This document shows positions 8,089-15,907 of a DNA stretch of 64,000 nt, in pieces; position 1 is the stretch's first letter; every line of letters begins with the position of its first letter. A program made the position numbers and the translations under genes. Under the pieces are notes generated by a model. It saw nothing but the letters and a program-made list of their open reading frames with translations, was not told the origin of the DNA and ran no database searches. The stretch spans positions 1,674,001-1,738,000 of the forward strand of contig NZ_JAUSXV010000001.1 in the NCBI RefSeq assembly GCF_030816295.1. The letters are read 5' to 3'. Source of the stretch: Microbacterium natoriense. GTDB lineage: Bacteria; Actinomycetota; Actinomycetes; Actinomycetales; Microbacteriaceae.

Positions 8089-9936
8089 ATGTGTGGAATC
8101 GTCGGATACGTGGGCCCGCGCCCCAGCCAGGACATCCTGCTCGCAGGGCTCGCCCGCCTCGAGTACCGCGGCTATGACTCCGCTGGCGTCGCCGTCATCG
8201 ATGGCGACGGCACTCTCGGTATGCGCAAGAAGGCGGGGAAGCTCAGCATGCTGCGCGATTCGCTCGCCGAGGCGGCTCTGCCCGACGGGAGCACCGGCAT
8301 CGGGCACACCCGTTGGGCCACGCACGGCGGCCCTACCGACGTCAACGCGCATCCGCATCTGGCGGACGACGACAAGCTCGCCCTGATCCACAACGGGATC
8401 ATCGAGAACTTCGCCGAACTGCGCGATGAGCTCCTCGCCTCCGGCGTGAGCTTCCGCAGCGAGACCGACACCGAGGTGGCTGCGGCCCTCCTCGGCCGCG
8501 AGTACCGCGAGAACGGCGGCGATCTGCAGCTCGCGTTCCGCGGTGTCGTGAACCGCCTCGAGGGTGCGTTCACCCTGCTCGCCATGCACCAGGATCACCC
8601 AGGCCTCGTCGTCGGAGCCCGACGCAACTCGCCGCTCGTGATCGGCCTCGGCGAGGGCGAGAACTTCCTCGGTTCCGACGTGGCCGCGTTCGTCGAGCAC
8701 ACCCGCAAGGCTCTCGCGATCGGCCAGGACCAGATCGTATCGATCACCCCCGAGGCCGTCACTGTCACCGACTTCGCCGGCACCCCCGTCGAGGCCGAGC
8801 CTTTCGACGTCTCGTGGGACGCCGCAGCCGCCGAGAAAGGCGGATGGTCGTCGTTCATGGCCAAGGAGGTCGCCGAGCAGCCCGAAGCCGTCGCGAAGAC
8901 GATCCTCGGCCGCGTGCACGACGGCCAGGTCGTGATCCCCGAGCTCGACGGTCTCGACGAGCTCTTCATCGGCATCAACCGCATCATCATCACGGCGTGC
9001 GGCACGGCATCCTACGCCGCCCTCGTCGGCAAGTACGCGATCGAGCAGTGGGCTCGCGTCGCGGTCGACGTCGAGCTCGCGCACGAGTTCCGCTACCGCG
9101 ACCCGGTGATCGGCGCGGACACCCTCGTCGTCTCGATCAGCCAGTCGGGCGAGACCATGGACACGCTGATGGCCGTGAAGTACGCACGCGAGCGCGGCGC
9201 ACGCACGCTCTCGATCTGCAACACCCAGGGTGCCACGATTCCCCGTGAGTCGGATGCCGTCGTCTACACGCACGCGGGCCCCGAGGTGGCCGTCGCCTCG
9301 ACCAAGGCGTTCTCGGCGCAGATCACGGCGCTGCTGCTGCTGGGCCTGCACATGGGACGCGTCCGAGGCACGGTGGCCGATGCGTCCGTCGATGTCGCCG
9401 AACTGCAGGCGCTGCCCGAGAAGATCGCCAAGGTGCTCGCCTCCGAGCAGGAGCACGTCGAGCAGCTCGCCGGCTGGATGGCCGACACCCGCTCGGTGCT
9501 GTTCCTCGGACGCCACGTCGGCTTCCCGATCGCGCTCGAGGGTGCGCTCAAGCTCAAGGAGATCTCGTATATCCATGCCGAGGGCTTCGCAGCGGGAGAG
9601 TTGAAGCACGGTCCGATCGCGCTCATCGAGCCCGGCCAGCCCGTGTTCGTGCTGCTGCCGTCGCCGCGGCACTCCGCGCTGATCCACTCGAAGGTCGTCT
9701 CGAACATCCAGGAGATCCGCGCTCGCGGCGCCCGGGTGATCGTGGTGGCCGAAGAGGGCGATGTGGCGGTTCTGCCGTTCGCCGACGAGGTCATCCGCAT
9801 CCCTCTCGCGGGTGCGATGTTCGAGCCGCTGCTGTCGGTCGTGCCGCTGCAGATCTTCGCGATGGCGCTCGCCACTGCGAAGGGGCTCGACGTCGACCAG
9901 CCCCGCAACCTCGCGAAGTCGGTCACGGTCGAGTAG
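8089..9936 (+). CDS. glmS: Glutamine--fructose-6-phosphate aminotransferase (isomerizing)
   Basis: 615 residues. It makes glucosamine-6-phosphate from fructose-6-phosphate and glutamine, the entry to UDP-GlcNAc synthesis. The start MCGIVGYVG places the catalytic cysteine directly after the initiator Met, as required for the N-terminal nucleophile glutaminase; this fixes the start, although the frame is open further upstream. Residues 2-230 are the glutaminase domain (GHTRWATHG, HNGIIENF). Two SIS isomerase domains follow (TACGTASYAAL, SISQSGETMDT, and LGRHVGFPIALEGALKLKE), and the end LAKSVTVE is canonical. I see no glmS riboswitch upstream, as expected outside Firmicutes. Confidence 0.98.
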   Translation: MCGIVGYVGPRPSQDILLAGLARLEYRGYDSAGVAVIDGDGTLGMRKKAGKLSMLRDSLAEAALPDGSTGIGHTRWATHGGPTDVNAHPHLADDDKLALIHNGIIENFAELRDELLASGVSFRSETDTEVAAALLGREYRENGGDLQLAFRGVVNRLEGAFTLLAMHQDHPGLVVGARRNSPLVIGLGEGENFLGSDVAAFVEHTRKALAIGQDQIVSITPEAVTVTDFAGTPVEAEPFDVSWDAAAAEKGGWSSFMAKEVAEQPEAVAKTILGRVHDGQVVIPELDGLDELFIGINRIIITACGTASYAALVGKYAIEQWARVAVDVELAHEFRYRDPVIGADTLVVSISQSGETMDTLMAVKYARERGARTLSICNTQGATIPRESDAVVYTHAGPEVAVASTKAFSAQITALLLLGLHMGRVRGTVADASVDVAELQALPEKIAKVLASEQEHVEQLAGWMADTRSVLFLGRHVGFPIALEGALKLKEISYIHAEGFAAGELKHGPIALIEPGQPVFVLLPSPRHSALIHSKVVSNIQEIRARGARVIVVAEEGDVAVLPFADEVIRIPLAGAMFEPLLSVVPLQIFAMALATAKGLDVDQPRNLAKSVTVE

Positions 9937-9974
9937 GAATCGTCTCCGTTGGACTGGACATTCCGGCTCCTCTG

Positions 9975-10059
9975 GTCCCGTCGGTCGGCTCAGATTCCAT
10001 CTGCAAGCCCAGAACCCGGTTTTCGGCCTGCAGACGGAATCTGAGCTTGCAAACGGGAC
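9975..10059. repeat. 85-bp hairpin repeat, left copy, next to the DUF559 gene
   Basis: 78 of 85 bases match the copy at 11000-11084 in the same orientation. The ends are short inverted repeats, GTCCCGT and ACGGGAC. An internal inverted repeat of 21-base arms (9989-10009 and 10025-10045) has two A-C mismatches here, which become G-U pairs in a minus-strand transcript. It ends 7 bases past the stop of the DUF559 gene, so it could also act as terminator for that gene and for glmS. Confidence 0.85.
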
Positions 10060-10066
10060 ACGGCTG

Positions 10067-10933
10067 TCATGCCATCGAGCGCGCCAGCGCGGCCAGGATC
10101 GCCGCGACTACGCGATCCCACTCGTAGATAACCATCGCGTAGTCGAAACGCAGCGTTTCGTAGCCCAGGACCGACGACTTCGCATCGCGAGTCAGGTCGT
10201 TGTGGCGCCGCTCGGCGCCCGCGTGATTCTCGCGTCCGTCGACTTCGAGGATCACCCGGTCGATCACGAAATCCACAGTCCCGACACCGGGGATCCTGAC
10301 CTGTGACTCGAGCGTGAGACCCAGTAGATGCAGCCGGAACCGCAGCAGCGATTCCAGCCCGCTCTGCGCGTCCGGGCGCGCCAGGTCCAGCATCCAGCCC
10401 GCGGAATCAGGGAGCTCTTTGCGGATCCGGCGGCGATCGGATGCTGAGATCTTTCGTTGATTCCAGGCCGACTCGTACGCGGCGAAGAACGCTTCGCGAT
10501 CGAGGCAGCGAAAGGCGTGGATGAGTGCGACGACGACTGGAGCGTAGCCGAGTCTCGCCGTGCCGGGAGAGAAGTGCGTCGTGCAGAAGGCCTTGCATTG
10601 AGGATGCGCATGCAGGCGGCCGGAATCACCGAGCCAGACATGCACCTTCTGATCGGGTCGAGGCAGCGTCCAGATTCCGTGATGGCGCAAGGCATCGGCG
10701 CAACTCAGCGCGCCGCCGTGCCGCGCGGCGATGATGAGTTTCGGGTCGGCGTCGGGCAGGGCGAGAACTCCGCGGCGAAGCCGCGCGACGGCGCCGGCGG
10801 TGACGGCATCCGCCAGTTCTCGCTTGGTGCACCCGTGGCGCATGAGCCACGCGGTGCGGGCGACGCCGTCGGTGTTCGTGAGGAGTCCGGCCGGAGTGAG
10901 CATCGCACCAGCATCCGACATCCGCTTGGTCAT
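10067..10933 (-). CDS. DUF559 (Vsr-like nuclease fold) protein with AbiEi-like N-terminal helix-turn-helix
   Basis: 288 residues. Residues about 20-60 resemble the winged-helix N-terminus found in AbiEi-type antitoxins (TAWLMRHGCTKRELADAV, then RLRRGVLALP). Residues about 190-280 are a DUF559 domain of the PD-(D/E)XK/Vsr-like superfamily: E194 in SGLESLLR, D221 in TVDFVID, and E230/D232 in LEVDGRENH, with the usual LGYETLRFDY strand. The putative metal ligands are all present, so it may be an active nuclease; this is inference. The function of this actinobacterial family is not established. The gene is isolated and flanked by the two 85-bp hairpin repeats. The start could also be the ATG at residue 5 or 11. 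Confidence 0.75.
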   Translation of the reverse strand: MTKRMSDAGAMLTPAGLLTNTDGVARTAWLMRHGCTKRELADAVTAGAVARLRRGVLALPDADPKLIIAARHGGALSCADALRHHGIWTLPRPDQKVHVWLGDSGRLHAHPQCKAFCTTHFSPGTARLGYAPVVVALIHAFRCLDREAFFAAYESAWNQRKISASDRRRIRKELPDSAGWMLDLARPDAQSGLESLLRFRLHLLGLTLESQVRIPGVGTVDFVIDRVILEVDGRENHAGAERRHNDLTRDAKSSVLGYETLRFDYAMVIYEWDRVVAAILAALARSMA

Positions 10934-10999
10934 CCGGATGCCGGAGCACGTGATTGTGGATGGATTCAGCGGATGGGCGATTGTGGAGGAGTAGTGGCT

Positions 11000-11084
11000 G
11001 TCCCGTTGGTCGGCTCAGATTCCGTCTGCAGGCCCAGAAGCCGGTTTTTGGCCTGCAGACGGAATCTGAGCCTGCAGACGGGAC
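11000..11084. repeat. 85-bp hairpin repeat, right copy, upstream of the DUF559 gene
   Basis: Same length and orientation as the left copy. Here the internal inverted repeat is perfect over 21 bp (11014-11034 with 11050-11070) around a 15-base loop ending in a T-run. The ends are GTCCCGT and ACGGGAC. It lies 66 bases upstream of the DUF559 start and runs directly into a G-rich hexamer array. Confidence 0.85.
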
Positions 11085-11138
11085 GGGATCAGGGACAGGG
11101 TAGGGACAGGGACGGGACCAGGGACAGGGACGGGGAGG
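11078..11138 (+). repeat. G-rich degenerate hexamer array (GGGACA/GGGACG)
   Basis: About ten imperfect units related to GGGACA run from the end of the hairpin repeat towards acpS. The units look like amplification of the repeat terminus ACGGGAC. The many GGG runs on the plus strand could form a G-quadruplex. Confidence 0.7.
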
Positions 11139-11188
11139 CCAGGAGTCGGAGGGGCCGGACCGTACGGCGGGATCGCCGGGCCCACGGG

Positions 11189-11194
11189 TAGGCT
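11189..11194 (+). promoter_or_regulatory. Probable -10 box of a leaderless promoter for acpS
   Basis: TAGGCT followed by 6 bases and the GTG of acpS. It would drive the acpS-alr-tsaE unit. Confidence 0.5.
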
Positions 11195-11200
11195 GAACGG

Positions 11201-11560
11201 GTGATCATCGGGACCGGCATCGACCTCGTGGACATCCCGCGGTTCGAGCGGACCGTCACGCGGACCCCGAAGCTGCTCCAGCGGCTGTTCACCCCCGCAG
11301 AGCAGACTCTGCGCCTGCCGTCGCTCGCGGCGCGCTACGCCGCGAAAGAAGCCCTGATCAAGACTCTCGGGGGCTCCGACGGCGTGCACTGGGCCGAGAT
11401 CGAGATCGCCTCGGCGGCCTCCGGCGCGCCCCATTTCGTCCTCAGCGGCAGCACGGCTCAGGTCGTGCAGGACAGGCGGATCACGAAGCTGCATCTGACT
11501 CTGACCCACGACGCCGGATTGGCAGCCGCGTTCGTCGTCGCCGAAGGAGAGCCACTGTGA
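11201..11560 (+). CDS. acpS: Holo-[acyl-carrier-protein] synthase
   Basis: 119 residues, the normal short AcpS length. It transfers 4'-phosphopantetheine from CoA to apo-ACP. The Mg-binding motif GTGIDLVDIPRFE (Asp at residue 8) is at the N-terminus, and the second signature RYAAKEALIKTLG (Glu ligand) is at about residues 46-58. The GTG start is placed 6 bases after a TAGGCT box. The stop overlaps the alr start by 4 bases (GTGA), so the two are translationally coupled. Confidence 0.95.
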   Translation: MIIGTGIDLVDIPRFERTVTRTPKLLQRLFTPAEQTLRLPSLAARYAAKEALIKTLGGSDGVHWAEIEIASAASGAPHFVLSGSTAQVVQDRRITKLHLTLTHDAGLAAAFVVAEGEPL

Positions 11561-12660
11561 CCCTTTTCCGAGAGGCGACGATCGACCTCGACGCGATCAG
11601 CGACAACGTCCGCCACTTCCGGCGTCTCACCGGTGTGCAGGTGATAGCCGTCGTGAAGGCCAACGCTTACGGTCACGGTGCCGCCGCGACCGCGGTAGCT
11701 GCACTCGCCGGGGGCGCCACCCGACTCGGTGTCGCAGAGATCCCCGAGGCGCTCGAACTGCGCCGTCAGGGCATCACGGCGCCGATCGTCGCGTGGCTGC
11801 ACGCCCCTGGGGAGAGGTTCGAGTCCGCCGCGGCACAGAACATCGAGGTGGGCATCTCCTCGTTCGACCAGCTCGAGGCGGCTGCGAAAGCCGCTGAGGT
11901 CGATCGCCCCGTCGGCGTGCATCTGAAGCTCGAGACCGGTCTCTCGCGCAACGGCATCCCGCCGGCCGACTGGAACCGTGTGCTCGCCGAGGCCGCGCGT
12001 CTCGAGCGCATCGGCCGATTGCGCATCGTCGGTCTCTTCAGCCACCTGTCCAACGCCTCGCCCGACGACGACCGCGCAGCGCTCGCGAAGTTCCAGCAGG
12101 GTCTCGCGACCGCCGAGGGATTCGGCATCCGTCCCGAGATCCGGCACATCGCCGCCACCGCGGCCGCGATCGACCTCCCCGAGACGCGCCTCGACGCCGT
12201 GCGCATCGGCATCGGCCTCTACGGTCTCTCGCCCTTCGACGACCGCTCGTCAGCCGAACTCGGACTGCGGCCCGCGATGACGCTGCGCGGATCGATCGCG
12301 GCTGTGCGCCGGGTGCCTGCCGGCACGGGCGTCTCCTACGGATACGATCACCGCACCGACCGGGACACGACCCTCGTGCTCGTGCCCCTGGGGTACGCCG
12401 ACGGAGTGCCGCGCAGCGCCTCCGGCAGGCTGCCCGTCTCGATCGCGGGCCGTCGGTTCGTCAACGTCGGCCGCATCGCGATGGATCAGTTCGTCGTCGA
12501 CGTCGGAGACACGGCAGTGTCGATCGGCGACGAGGTGGTGCTGTTCGGCGACCCCACCCTCGGCATGCCCTCGGCCACGGAATGGGCGGATGCCGCGGAC
12601 ACGATCAATTACGAGATCGTCACCCGTATCGGCGGGCGGGTGCCCCGGAGGGCGTCGTGA
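11557..12660 (+). CDS. alr: Alanine racemase
   Basis: 367 residues. PLP enzyme that makes D-alanine for peptidoglycan. The Schiff-base lysine is K34 in VVKANAYGHG, and the second catalytic residue, a tyrosine, is Y261 in GVSYGYDHR. The barrel signature LKLETGLSRNG and the C-terminal NVGRIAMDQ are present. It overlaps acpS at its start and tsaE at its stop by 4 bases each, so the three genes form a tightly coupled operon that is common in actinobacteria. Confidence 0.97.
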   Translation: MTLFREATIDLDAISDNVRHFRRLTGVQVIAVVKANAYGHGAAATAVAALAGGATRLGVAEIPEALELRRQGITAPIVAWLHAPGERFESAAAQNIEVGISSFDQLEAAAKAAEVDRPVGVHLKLETGLSRNGIPPADWNRVLAEAARLERIGRLRIVGLFSHLSNASPDDDRAALAKFQQGLATAEGFGIRPEIRHIAATAAAIDLPETRLDAVRIGIGLYGLSPFDDRSSAELGLRPAMTLRGSIAAVRRVPAGTGVSYGYDHRTDRDTTLVLVPLGYADGVPRSASGRLPVSIAGRRFVNVGRIAMDQFVVDVGDTAVSIGDEVVLFGDPTLGMPSATEWADAADTINYEIVTRIGGRVPRRAS

Positions 12661-13148
12661 GCGTCGATCCTTCTCTGCTCGGCCGGCGTGACGTCGCCAC
12701 GAGCGAGGAGATGGAGAGGCTCGGCTTCGCCCTTGGCGAGACCCTCGAGCCGGGTGACCTGCTGATCCTGACCGGCCCCCTCGGTGCGGGCAAGACGACC
12801 TTCACGCGGGGGCTCGCCGAGGGACTCGGCGTGCGCGGCCCCGTGCAGAGCCCGACCTTCGTGATCGCTCGCACGCACCCCAGTCTCGTCGGACGTGCGC
12901 CGCTCGTGCATGTCGACGCCTACCGTCTTGGCTCCGGCGCAGAACTCGACGATCTCGACCTGGATCTCACACGCTCGGTCGTCGTGATCGAGTGGGGACG
13001 CGGCATGGCCGAGGACCTGGCGGACTCGTGGTGGGACGTCGAGCTGGAGCGCCCGGTCGGGAGCGACGACGACCTCGACCCATCCGAGCTCGATGCCGAT
13101 GCACCGCGCGTCGTGACGATCACCCGGGTGACCGCTTCCGCCGCGTGA
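12657..13148 (+). CDS. tsaE: tRNA t6A synthesis ATPase TsaE
   Basis: 163 residues. ATPase of the TsaB-TsaD-TsaE complex that makes N6-threonylcarbamoyladenosine at position 37 of ANN-decoding tRNAs. The Walker A motif is GPLGAGKTTF at about residues 38-47, and the SPTFVI switch and VHVDAYRL follow. The GTG start overlapping the alr stop was preferred over longer upstream frames because family alignment begins here. Its partners tsaB and tsaD are not next but nearly 4 kb downstream, beyond an inserted signalling operon. Confidence 0.93.
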   Translation: MSVDPSLLGRRDVATSEEMERLGFALGETLEPGDLLILTGPLGAGKTTFTRGLAEGLGVRGPVQSPTFVIARTHPSLVGRAPLVHVDAYRLGSGAELDDLDLDLTRSVVVIEWGRGMAEDLADSWWDVELERPVGSDDDLDPSELDADAPRVVTITRVTASAA

Positions 13149-13336
13149 CCGCACCGAGCGGATGTCGGGCCCCTGCCGCAGACTGCGGCGGTGCGCCTTC
13201 TGGTCGGACGTTCGCACGGGAGCGGCGTGAACGCGCCCCTCGACGTCTCGGGACGGAATCGACCCCCGATCGCTAGAATGCGAGACACGGATTCGCGCGA
13301 CCCATGGCGCGTGGGCGCTCTCAGCGTGGGGGAGAC

Positions 13337-14122
13337 ATGGTCGAGCACAGTGCACGTGCGCGTGTCGCGGTCATCATCGAAGACGACCCGGATGTGCGGA
13401 GCCTGCTCGATGAGGTCTTTCTCGCGGCCGGTTTCGAGACCGTGCTCAGGAGCGATGGCCCGTCAGGACTCGCGGCGATCACGCGGCACGAGCCTGCGAT
13501 CACCACACTCGACGTGAACCTGCCCGGCATCGACGGGCTTGAGGTCGCTCGCCGCATCCGCACGATGAGCAGCACTCACATAATCATGATCTCGGCACTC
13601 GGCGATGAATCCGACGTGGTGCTGGGGCTCACCAGCGGTGCCGACGACTATCTCGTCAAGCCATTCCGGCCACGCGAACTGCGTGCGCGGATCGAGGCGT
13701 TCATGAGGCGCCCGCATAGTGCCGCCACCGCGGAAGTCCAGGCTGCGCGGCAGTCGAGCACGTCGCAGACCACGGCTTCTTCGCGCAGATCCATGCGGCA
13801 TCTCGATCTCATCGTCGATCCCGACACTCACACGGTGCAGGCCGGGACGGGCGAGGTCGTGCTCACCCCGACGGAGTTCGTGCTGCTCTCGGCACTTCTC
13901 GAGTCGCAGCGGCGCGTGCAGAGCAAGGCCGACCTGGCCCGGCTGGTGCGCACCGCATCGGGTGCGGCCTCTGACTACATCGCGGCCTCAGACAAGCGTG
14001 CAGTGGAGGTGCACATGACGAATCTGCGCCGCAAGATCGGCGACACCCCGACGAGTCCGCGCTACATCGAGACGGTGCGGGGGGTGGGGTACCGGCTCAC
14101 CACGGGGGAGGAGAGCGGATGA
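13337..14122 (+). CDS. Response regulator transcription factor, winged-helix (OmpR/PhoB type)
   Basis: 261 residues. Receiver domain at residues about 8-125, with the acidic pocket IIEDDPD, the phosphoacceptor D59 in TTLDVNLPG and the conserved Lys in DDYLVKPF. A Ser/Thr/Gln-rich linker of about 30 residues follows, then an OmpR-type winged helix ending ETVRGVGYRL at residues about 155-258. The ATG was chosen because GGGGGAG lies 3-4 bases before it; an in-frame ATG 33 bases upstream is less likely. A TAGAAT box at 13274-13279 may be the promoter. It is followed, after a 171-base gap, by its likely histidine kinase. Confidence 0.92.
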   Translation: MVEHSARARVAVIIEDDPDVRSLLDEVFLAAGFETVLRSDGPSGLAAITRHEPAITTLDVNLPGIDGLEVARRIRTMSSTHIIMISALGDESDVVLGLTSGADDYLVKPFRPRELRARIEAFMRRPHSAATAEVQAARQSSTSQTTASSRRSMRHLDLIVDPDTHTVQAGTGEVVLTPTEFVLLSALLESQRRVQSKADLARLVRTASGAASDYIAASDKRAVEVHMTNLRRKIGDTPTSPRYIETVRGVGYRLTTGEESG

Positions 14123-14293
14123 TCGGTAGCCGACGAGGCCGCGGCTCCCCAGAAACCGCAGCCTCGGCATCCGCTTCTCCCCAGAACGCGGACCGGCCCC
14201 ACCCAGCATGCTAGGGCTCTCGAGCTTTCGAGTACGTCTGCTCAAGACGTTCTTTCACCAATCTTGCGTCAACCTTGAGGAAGCGAGGGGATC

Positions 14294-15907
14294 ATGACCC
14301 GCACGCTCTCCATATGGCGATGGCAGCTGATCTTCACCGGCAGCATGATCGCGATCACGGTCGCGATCGCGGCCTTCAAACCGGCCTCGTTCGGCAACCC
14401 CCTCGTTGTCGCGGGTCTCGGGATGATCCTGGCGACGACGATCGTGACCCTCGCCGTGCCGTGGCAGAAGCTGCCGCGTTCTGCGGTGGCGGCGGTGCCC
14501 TTCCTCGACGCTCTCGCGATCGGATTCACGACGAACGCTCCGGACAGCCGGCTCGGGTTCCTGTGGGTCTTCCCGATCACGTGGCTCGCGACGTTCTTCA
14601 CGCTGCCCTGGGTGTTCGGGGGCATCGCGTTCGTCGCACTGTGCCTCGCCCTCTTCGCAGACCACAGCGGCACGCAGGCCGACATCGTGCTGCGCATTCT
14701 CAGCGTGGTGTTCACGCTGAGCTTCCTCGGAACGACGGTGCGCCTGGGCGCGCATCGGTCCCGCGCATCTCGCCGCCTCCTGAAGCGGCAATCGGAGCAG
14801 GCGGCGAGAGCGGCCGAGCGCGCGGAGATGCAGCAGATGAGGGTCATTCAGATCATCGACGCTCTCGACATCGCCCTCGTCGTCGTCGCCGAGGACCAGC
14901 GGATCGTCAGGATGAACGGGGCCTACCGCACACTGTACGGACGCGACAGGTACGGAGCCGTTCTGCCGTCGGCGTCCGTCGAGTACGACGACCGACGGGG
15001 AAGCCCAGTCCCTCCCGAGCGCACGACCCTCGTTCGCGCCGCGGCGGGTGAGCGGCTGCAGAGCGAGCGGGTCTGGCTGTTCGACAGCGGCGGGTCCTGG
15101 CACGCCCTCGATGTGAGCACGCACGCGATGGCCGGTGACGCCGATCAGCTGACTCTCGTGATCATCGATGACATCACCGCCCTGATCGACGCTGATGTGG
15201 AGCGCCGAGCGCTCACGGCGATGGTCTCGCACGAACTGCGCAATCCCCTCACCGCGATCATCGGCCATGCCGACCTGCTGCTCGAGCGCGACGATCTGCC
15301 CGAGCGCGTGATCGGGCAGGTCGGGGTGATCGTGAACGCGGCCGAGCGGATGCAGCGACTCGTCACGGGTGCGCTCGACGATCCGCGCGGCGGTGAGGCG
15401 GAGCACCAGCGTGTCGACCTGCGCGAGATCGTCGAAGCCTCCGCCGCCTCCTACGCGCCGATGGCTGCTGCCGCCGGGCTCGATATCGGCATCCAGGGAG
15501 CGACCGAGCTCGTGATCCTCGGTGATGCTTTCCGGCTGCGCCAGGTCATCGACAACGTTCTCAGCAATGCGGTGAAGTACACACCTGCCACGGGCAGTAT
15601 CACCGTCGCGCTGGTCGCCGGTGAGGCGGCCGAAGTCGTGGTCGTCGACACCGGCATGGGCATCGCCGAGGCTGAACTCGGCAGACTGTTCGAACCCTTC
15701 TTCCGCACCGATTCGGCGATTCGCGCCTCGATCCCCGGGACGGGCCTCGGCATGGGCATCGCCAGAGACATCGTCGCCATGCACGGCGGCACCATAGACG
15801 TGCACAGCGTCGAAGGCGATGGTACGCGCGTCACCCTGCGTTTCCCGATTCCGCCCACCCCAGCCGGCGCCGACTCTTCAGTCGGCCCTTCAGAAGGAGT
15901 CCTGTGA
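14294..15907 (+). CDS. Membrane sensor histidine kinase
   Basis: 537 residues. Four to six hydrophobic helices span residues about 8-150 with very short loops, so the sensor probably detects a signal in or at the membrane. A short coiled segment and a PAS-like region (from about residue 185, QIIDALDIALVVVAEDQRIV) lead to a HisKA domain with H313 in MVSHELRNPLTA. The ATPase domain then shows the N box NVLSNAVKYTP, the G1 box DTGMGIAEAELG and the G2 box GTGLGMGIARDIV. The stop overlaps the start of the next gene by 4 bases. The stimulus and target genes are unknown. Confidence 0.93.
   Translation: MTRTLSIWRWQLIFTGSMIAITVAIAAFKPASFGNPLVVAGLGMILATTIVTLAVPWQKLPRSAVAAVPFLDALAIGFTTNAPDSRLGFLWVFPITWLATFFTLPWVFGGIAFVALCLALFADHSGTQADIVLRILSVVFTLSFLGTTVRLGAHRSRASRRLLKRQSEQAARAAERAEMQQMRVIQIIDALDIALVVVAEDQRIVRMNGAYRTLYGRDRYGAVLPSASVEYDDRRGSPVPPERTTLVRAAAGERLQSERVWLFDSGGSWHALDVSTHAMAGDADQLTLVIIDDITALIDADVERRALTAMVSHELRNPLTAIIGHADLLLERDDLPERVIGQVGVIVNAAERMQRLVTGALDDPRGGEAEHQRVDLREIVEASAASYAPMAAAAGLDIGIQGATELVILGDAFRLRQVIDNVLSNAVKYTPATGSITVALVAGEAAEVVVVDTGMGIAEAELGRLFEPFFRTDSAIRASIPGTGLGMGIARDIVAMHGGTIDVHSVEGDGTRVTLRFPIPPTPAGADSSVGPSEGVL

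Noticed and set aside
7180..9687. Very long open frame on the minus strand across coaA and glmS
   Set aside because: It is the antisense shadow of two certain genes in GC-rich DNA; its translation is low-complexity Arg/Asp/Val-rich and resembles nothing. The same holds for 3648-4721, 14255-15805 and 48800-50428 on the minus strand.
10067..10933. DUF559 gene considered as half of an AbiE toxin-antitoxin pair
   Set aside because: Only the N-terminal helix-turn-helix is AbiEi-like; no AbiEii nucleotidyltransferase gene lies next to it.
9975..11084. Repeat-flanked DUF559 gene considered as a classic insertion sequence
   Set aside because: No transposase fold is visible, the two repeats are direct rather than inverted relative to each other, and I find no target-site duplication at the outer ends.
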